Shown here: one piece after another, positions 58,884 through 64,000 of the stretch | Layout of the letters: each line of letters opens with the position of its first letter | How positions within the stretch are numbered: the first letter of the stretch is position 1 | Origin: Clonostachys chloroleuca | Taxonomy: Eukaryota; Ascomycota; Sordariomycetes; Hypocreales; Bionectriaceae | Reading direction: 5' to 3' | Assembly (NCBI GenBank): GCA_037952775.1 | Contig: JBANAY010000004.1 | Coordinates: 14,384,001 to 14,448,000, forward strand | Length of the DNA: 64,000 nucleotides | Position numbers and translations under genes: made by a program | The notes under the pieces: generated by a model | Database searches by the model: none | The model's input: only the letters and a program-made list of their open reading frames with translations | What the model was told of the DNA's origin: nothing

Positions 58884-60532
58884 TCAGACCATGAGAAAAC
58901 TCTTGCCCAGCTGCCGCAAAGTATACACCCAGCCATCAGACGACTTCTCACCATCATCTAGCTCCCAGAGAAGTTCCAAGTTGCTCATAGCCGTTTTAAC
59001 GAACCCCCATGGGAAAGTGACAGATATTCTTCTCATCCTGTCAACGACCCAATTGCGCCTTTCCAAGGTCGTAGCCGTGGTACCAATGACGAAGGTTGGC
59101 CAAGCGGTGGCCTTGAAGTTTGGATCATGGTCAGGAATCTGCTGCAAGATGTCGTACAGGTCGGCAATAACCGCCTCAACTTCCTCGTCGTGGTCGACCT
59201 CAATTTGGGTTGCCCCGGATTGTTTGACGTAGAGAAATGCAGCAAGCCGGTGTGCTGAGCTAGCAAGGAACCGGCTCATGAATGCGCTCGGGTCCGGTAC
59301 CATGTTCGCCCAAGAGATGGGGTCAACATTCCTCACACGCTCCAGCAAAGTTACACTTATTGCAGCCGCATCTTCAATCGAGATGACTCGCTCAAACTTG
59401 TCACCATACAGCTGCGATGTTAGGAGTAGAACATCGAGTACCTCGGGAGGGCAGCAGAAGTAGCTGTTGACTGCCTTTTCGAGGGTAGGGATAATTCTGT
59501 AGGACTCGAGGTAGGAATGCAGACCATAGTGGGAGGGTAGGGGGTTCAGAGTCAGACTCAGAATACAGTATCTGCCATGTTGAAGTATGAATCTTTGGTG
59601 GTCTGCACAAGTGATTTTGTGTCAACTCACATTACACAGTCTGATATAATGTACTCTCTCAGAGCTACATCCAGAGTAGGCAAGGGCTGGATCAGGCTCA
59701 TAATCTGAGCTGCTCCTTCTAGATGTGGCTTCCAACAGCGGTTTCCAGACTCGAGAAGCTCAACATTGACAAGAAACAAAGTAGCAGCTAAGAGGACATC
59801 ACTTCCGATGCTGTCGATGTTCTGGAGGGCGGAGGGCATTGCCTGAAGCGCCTTGTGTTTAGCCGTGAGTGCATCTATATTTGTAGGAGATTCTAGGGCA
59901 TCATTCGTCGGAAAAGGCACCAACGAGCCCGAATTCCTGACTTGGTTGTTCATGTGAGCCGCTGAGGCCGCAACGATGACATGGTGAAGCACAGGGTATA
60001 CAGTAGCCAGAGGAAGGAGGTTGCGGAACGGATTGCGATCAGAGAAGTCGTGTGCAATGAGGTCCAAGCAGACGCGGGATGAAACTAGAAAAATGTCAAT
60101 GTCAATGCTACTAGCTATTCGCTGGCCAGATTCGCCCTTACAGTAGTCATAGTATCGTCGATGATTGTAGCTAGAATCTCTGAACTGGGGGTCCACGAGG
60201 CACCAGAGGGGGGACGATACCAACGGCCAGGGCCGGAAGTCGTGATGGCCGTCTCGCGCAGCATATAGCTCACTGGGCAGATCTGGCTCATCCACACCAT
60301 CACGTCTCGCGACAACGGCTTGATTATGGCAGAGAGCAGCACTCGAGGGCTGTCCCGCGAGTTTTCCCCGAGAAGCAACAGCCCCAGTCCAACGCCATAG
60401 CGTACCGTAGCCGAGGCAATCAGTTCTTCGTGAAGCACACCTCGCGCAATGTGGGTACTTCCGATCGCACAACAGCCGGCTCCGGCGACAATTATGACAT
60501 GGCTTTCTCGCTGTCTGTCGACTGTTGGACAT
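58884..60532 (-). CDS. Zn(II)2Cys6 transcription factor with fungal-specific domain
   Basis: Three minus-strand exons, 60532-60142, 60084-59631 and 59571-58884, encode 510 residues. Introns are 57 nt (GTAAGG...CTAG, with a TTGAC branch-like site) and 59 nt (GTGAGT...GGCAG); all phases agree. The first intron keeps the frame open if retained, but splicing restores YYDYFSSRVCLDLIAHD, the usual start of the regulatory domain. The zinc cluster is at Cys12, 15, 22, 29, 32 and 39 with standard C6 spacing. The rest matches the fungal-specific (Fungal_trans_2) domain, with HHVIVAASAAHM and a C-terminal block PWGFVKTAMSNLELLWELDD. It lies 1 kb from the amidase, transcribed the same way, and is a candidate regulator of it. 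Targets are unknown. Confidence 0.9.
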
Positions 60533-61528
60533 ATGGATTGCCTTATTATAACGACATGTTTCAGGTCAGGAGAGAAGGAGATGGCTGACAGGTCAACAAT
60601 GGGGAGATCATTAGACAAACCGAGGATTGAGGAGTAAGCGAGTCAGAGAAAATGGATGGGGGTGTGGGCCACCTCCGCAGAATCGATCGTGGAGTTGGGA
60701 CAGGGATATCTTAGCGCCTGGGAGTTAGAGATAGGAAACGATATCACAGTCATTTCCGCCGAGTAGTGCAGCTGGTGTAGCGCTAGTATCTTGGCTTCTA
60801 TAAGGGGATTAGCTTCCACTAGAAACCTGGCGTGAGCTTCTGACTGATTCCCCGAGGTGCTGAAAAGGCTTTAGCCCCCCCCCCCCCCTCTTGCTCACCA
60901 GGGCTGTGTGTAAATGGCGTCCCTCATTAAGATAAACTCCTTTTCGGTGACAGAGCTCCTGAGACCTGGATTCCCAGAGGCCAACCAAAAAAAAACCAAA
61001 AAAAAAACCACATGAGACTGTCAGAGTGTTGGAGCTTACGCCTCATCACCAAAGTCGCTGTAATGGCTCCCACCCTAATACTTATCCTGATGGGCTCTTG
61101 AGGGCCAGGGCCAATCTCTCCTTGCTCCCCAGAGGGTTTCTTACCCTACCTGAGCATTTCTTTTGCAATAACCAGCATATTAAGGAGGTCTGTGTTTAAG
61201 TCACCATCTATAGTATTTCCCATCCAATATCCTAGCAGTTATAAGATAGTCTTTGAACTGGGACTTCGTACAAATATATATTCTAATAATAATAGGCTTT
61301 CTGCCTTACACTTTATTTCCTCCTCTTTTGTTTTGTCTACTTCGTTGAAGCCTTTTATAAATGAAGGAGGAATATATGAATAAAGCTTTAATTGATATAT
61401 GTAATTCGAGCTGGCTGGGAGTGTGTTATCAACTGAAAAGGGCCAACATCCCATCGGCTAGTTTTACACAGTCGGGAAAATCGCACGTTGTTAGTCCTTG
61501 GGGCTTGTAGGTGGATATGCGTTATCAT
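60533..61528. other. intergenic region, regulator promoter and amidase 3' flank
   Basis: About 1 kb with homopolymer tracts: 14 C at about 60875-60888 and runs of A at about 60987-61011. No coding pattern was recognised. Confidence 0.5.
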
Positions 61529-63205
61529 TCACCTATCCAGCTCGAGGGCCTCTTCAATTGCACCAAGCGCTGCAAAGAGATCGCTGTCATAATACTTCCT
61601 AGCAACCAGTTGCAGATTGATGGGGGCACCCTGATAATCCTCCCTTTCCCACAAGTGTCGAACATACTTGCAGTTATCACTCAATGGAGTACTATCGCTA
61701 GTCGCGTATTTCTCGATCCCTGCACTCTGAGCTTTGATTGGTGTAGGGAAAACAACCCCTGGATAATCCACATAGTTCCAGAAGGCTGTATAGTTCCAAA
61801 AAAAGGCCGTCTCATGAATAGGCGCTGGGCCAACGTAGGTAGGGCAGAGAACAACATCCACATCTTGAGACTCCCAGTACTCGGCAAAAGCGCAGCGAAA
61901 TTGATCACGAAGAAGTCGCTGTTCAAGTACTCCCTGTGATGTGAGTTCAGTGCCTTCGCCCTCACGAATCACCCATTTTGTGAGCGGAAAACAGGGTTCC
62001 CCAGTCTTCTGCAGATGCGTCTTCAGTGTCTTACCACCGTCAGGGAAGTAGGCCAGCGAAATTTGCCTCATGGCTGTTGCAACTTTGTATGGCTCAAATG
62101 TCTTCACTTGAAACCGATTTGAATTATCGAGCTTGGTCCGAGCCCAGGCAAGTGCCCTGGCAACAGGAGGTTGCGGGGAAATGACACCATCGCTTGTCAT
62201 AAGACCAATCTTCAGGGGGGCCGTGGTAGGCGAACGAAGGCCAGTCCAAGGGATTGGAACGAGTCGAGGGTCTTTCAAATGGGGTTGCGCCGAAGAGACA
62301 ACGGACATGAAAAGATCCATATCCCTCAATGAGTGAGCCATGGGCCCTGTAGAACAGAGGATGTTGAGTTCTGCAGCAAATCCGCCGGGAATGAAGTCCT
62401 TCATAGGGAGTGTATATGAAGTCGCTTTGAAGCCATAGATGCCACAAAAACTAGCAGGCGCACGGATGCTCCCGCCAATATCTGTGCCAACACCCAAGAC
62501 AGATCCTCGCATGGCTATAAGAGCTGCTTCTCCGCCTGTAGAGCCCCCAGCAGATAGGTTGATATTGTAAGGGTTCAAAACACGGCCATAAATAGAGTCA
62601 GATTCAAGGTGCATCAGGGATTGGGGTTGAACCGTCTTGCAGTAGAACACAGCCCCAGCCTTCCGCAAGATAGCTATCATTTGACAGTCCTCCTCATCTT
62701 TCGTCCGTGTATCGAGGAACCCAACAGAAGACCAGTGGCCAGCTAGCGGTATGTGCTCCTTGATACTGATAGGGATACCATGTAATGGCCCGAGAGTCCT
62801 ACCTGTTGCTTCAAGATGATCATCGAGGGCCTGAGCTTGCTGGATAGCCTCATCCATGAACCACTCCGTCAAACAACAGGTGACTTGATGAGCGATAATA
62901 GCACGTTTGCTAAATGCCGTAGCAACAGAAACGGCCGAGAACTTCTTTGAGGCAATGGCAGAAGCAAGTGCAGTAGCATCAAAGTTCTCTGTAATATCAA
63001 TCTCCTCTGATGATAAGATGCCACATTCGTGAGGAATAGACGTAACGTTTCTCGGGGGTTTCGCAATACATGATGCAGATATGCGGAGGTTGAGAGGCAC
63101 TTTGGCCGCAAATTCTTCGAGTATAGACTCTTTCAGAAGTTCGTACTTGGGAGGCCCAGAGGGAACTGGAATGGGCTGGATAATAGGTAGTCTGTTGGAT
63201 GACAT
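61529..63205 (-). CDS. amidase signature family enzyme (acetamidase-like)
   Basis: A single-exon gene of 558 residues from the ATG at 63205; the frame extends to a GTG at 63292, but MSSNRLPIIQPIPV is the natural start. The amidase-signature triad is clear: Lys149 in GIPISIKEH, cis-Ser222 in SAGGSTGGE, and nucleophile Ser246 in TDIGGSIRAPASFCG, with the usual 73 and 24 residue spacing. The length fits fungal amdS-type amidases, which hydrolyse small amides to a carboxylate and ammonia in the cytosol. No signal peptide is present. Frame and motifs are intact despite lying 3 kb from the transposon island. Substrate is unknown; aryl or fatty amides are also possible in this family. Confidence 0.9.
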   Translation of the reverse strand: MSSNRLPIIQPIPVPSGPPKYELLKESILEEFAAKVPLNLRISASCIAKPPRNVTSIPHECGILSSEEIDITENFDATALASAIASKKFSAVSVATAFSKRAIIAHQVTCCLTEWFMDEAIQQAQALDDHLEATGRTLGPLHGIPISIKEHIPLAGHWSSVGFLDTRTKDEEDCQMIAILRKAGAVFYCKTVQPQSLMHLESDSIYGRVLNPYNINLSAGGSTGGEAALIAMRGSVLGVGTDIGGSIRAPASFCGIYGFKATSYTLPMKDFIPGGFAAELNILCSTGPMAHSLRDMDLFMSVVSSAQPHLKDPRLVPIPWTGLRSPTTAPLKIGLMTSDGVISPQPPVARALAWARTKLDNSNRFQVKTFEPYKVATAMRQISLAYFPDGGKTLKTHLQKTGEPCFPLTKWVIREGEGTELTSQGVLEQRLLRDQFRCAFAEYWESQDVDVVLCPTYVGPAPIHETAFFWNYTAFWNYVDYPGVVFPTPIKAQSAGIEKYATSDSTPLSDNCKYVRHLWEREDYQGAPINLQLVARKYYDSDLFAALGAIEEALELDR

Positions 63206-64000
63206 CTCGAGGAGGGCGTGTTGACGACAAAAAATGGGGTTGATTGGATTGCTTAGTGTTTGTAGGGTGGCTCCGGTTAGACAAGGAGACACATGCCGGA
63301 CGGTTATTTTTATAACTACACCTACTTACAACATGTCTGGCAAAAGCCCCAATACCTGCCTCCCCGGAGTTGTGTGGGCCGGCAGAGTGACGCCAGACTT
63401 GGTACTTCTCGAAGTTAGTTTCTCCTCCATTCACTTGGGCGTTTCCTCCATAGCACGACTTGGCCAAAATAGGCTCTTCTCCTCACATGCTAGGCTACAG
63501 TTGGCTCCGTTCACCCGCTTTATCTAATTGTGGTTAGAACCTGACGCATCATTCCACCCCAGCCGCACTCAACGCCCGCCATGACTCGGTTCGCTTGTTG
63601 CTGAGTCTATGGGAGAATTGCCGAGTCTGGGGAAGAGTTGCCAGAGGCTAGACCGAAACAGGAAATTCACTGATGAATGTCACTCCTTACACGGAGATCG
63701 GTAATTTCAACTAATTCCAGTAATTTTTCAAGTTCATCCATGGGTAAAATAATCTTCCCGTGTTAATATTGACGTCGTTGGCCGGCTTTTCCGTTAATGC
63801 CAATCTTCTAGTTGGGCTCCGGCACTGTTGTTTCCGTTCGTCCGTCTCAAAACGTTACCCTGCCTTGCCATAGGCTTACTCATTACGAGCCATTTCAAGG
63901 CAGCTAGAACGGGCATATTCAGCCTGGAGCTGATATATTCTCAGGCACTGAGACACCTGTTAGGGGAAACAGGGCGATGGCATAAATAACATAAAGACAA
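63206..64000. other. upstream region of the amidase gene to window end
   Basis: Contains the amidase promoter. Short open frames on both strands show no family resemblance, and nothing else was recognised. Confidence 0.45.

Noticed and set aside
60875..61011. Poly-C and poly-A tracts as functional regulatory features
   Set aside because: Simple homopolymer runs are common in fungal intergenic DNA and are prone to sequencing error.

Overview
The window is nuclear DNA of a filamentous ascomycete, almost certainly Clonostachys (C. rosea or a close relative). Genes carry 45-110 nt introns with fungal splice sites, two encode Zn(II)2Cys6 regulators, and the gene at 4279-5073 is a full-length zearalenone lactonohydrolase of the ZHD101 type, known from that genus. 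The AT-rich middle shows the mark of RIP (repeat-induced point mutation): TG/CA dinucleotides are nearly absent, TA is in excess, and no long reading frames survive.

Left arm, 1-12134, gene-rich and normal in composition: the end of a Prp22 spliceosomal helicase; a Zn2Cys6 factor (677-2551); a PQ-loop membrane protein (2692-3568, minus); zhd101 (4279-5073); a secreted CE5 esterase (5448-6186, minus); a papain-like cysteine protease (7719-8702, minus); and a PIF1-type DNA helicase (9938-12134). The divergent promoter in front of zhd101 holds two GC-rich palindromes of the kind Zn2Cys6 factors bind.

Transition zone, 12135-18622, is decaying: a permease remnant (13301-13975, minus), a GPR1/FUN34/YaaH-like transporter of uncertain 5' end (14849-15546, minus), and a copper amine oxidase pseudogene (16389-18622) with a stop and frameshifts.

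Transposon island, 18623-58564, is one nested LTR-retrotransposon stack. The outermost Gypsy element A (197-bp LTRs, minus) sits in the 3' end of the amine oxidase pseudogene and is interrupted by two inverted copies of a 769-bp LTR-like element, two Gypsy elements B and C (both minus, 394- and 378-bp LTRs) and a solo Copia LTR. B and C each contain one 7,657-bp Copia element, in opposite orientations. Boundaries were set from LTR ends, 5-bp target duplications and mutual empty sites. Subtracting the insertions leaves A at about 7.27 kb, B at 7.48 kb and C at 7.47 kb, normal sizes for Gypsy elements.

Right arm, 58565-64000, is normal again: a three-exon Zn2Cys6 factor (58884-60532, minus) and an amidase-signature enzyme (61529-63205, minus). 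With the permease, acetate-transporter-like and amine oxidase remains on the other side, this looks like a former nitrogen-compound catabolic neighbourhood split by the island; that link is inference. The points most worth checking are the zhd101 promoter palindromes, the apparent gene conversion between the two inverted Copia copies, the half-tRNA primer site of the Copia family, and the antisense accessory reading frames in the Gypsy elements.
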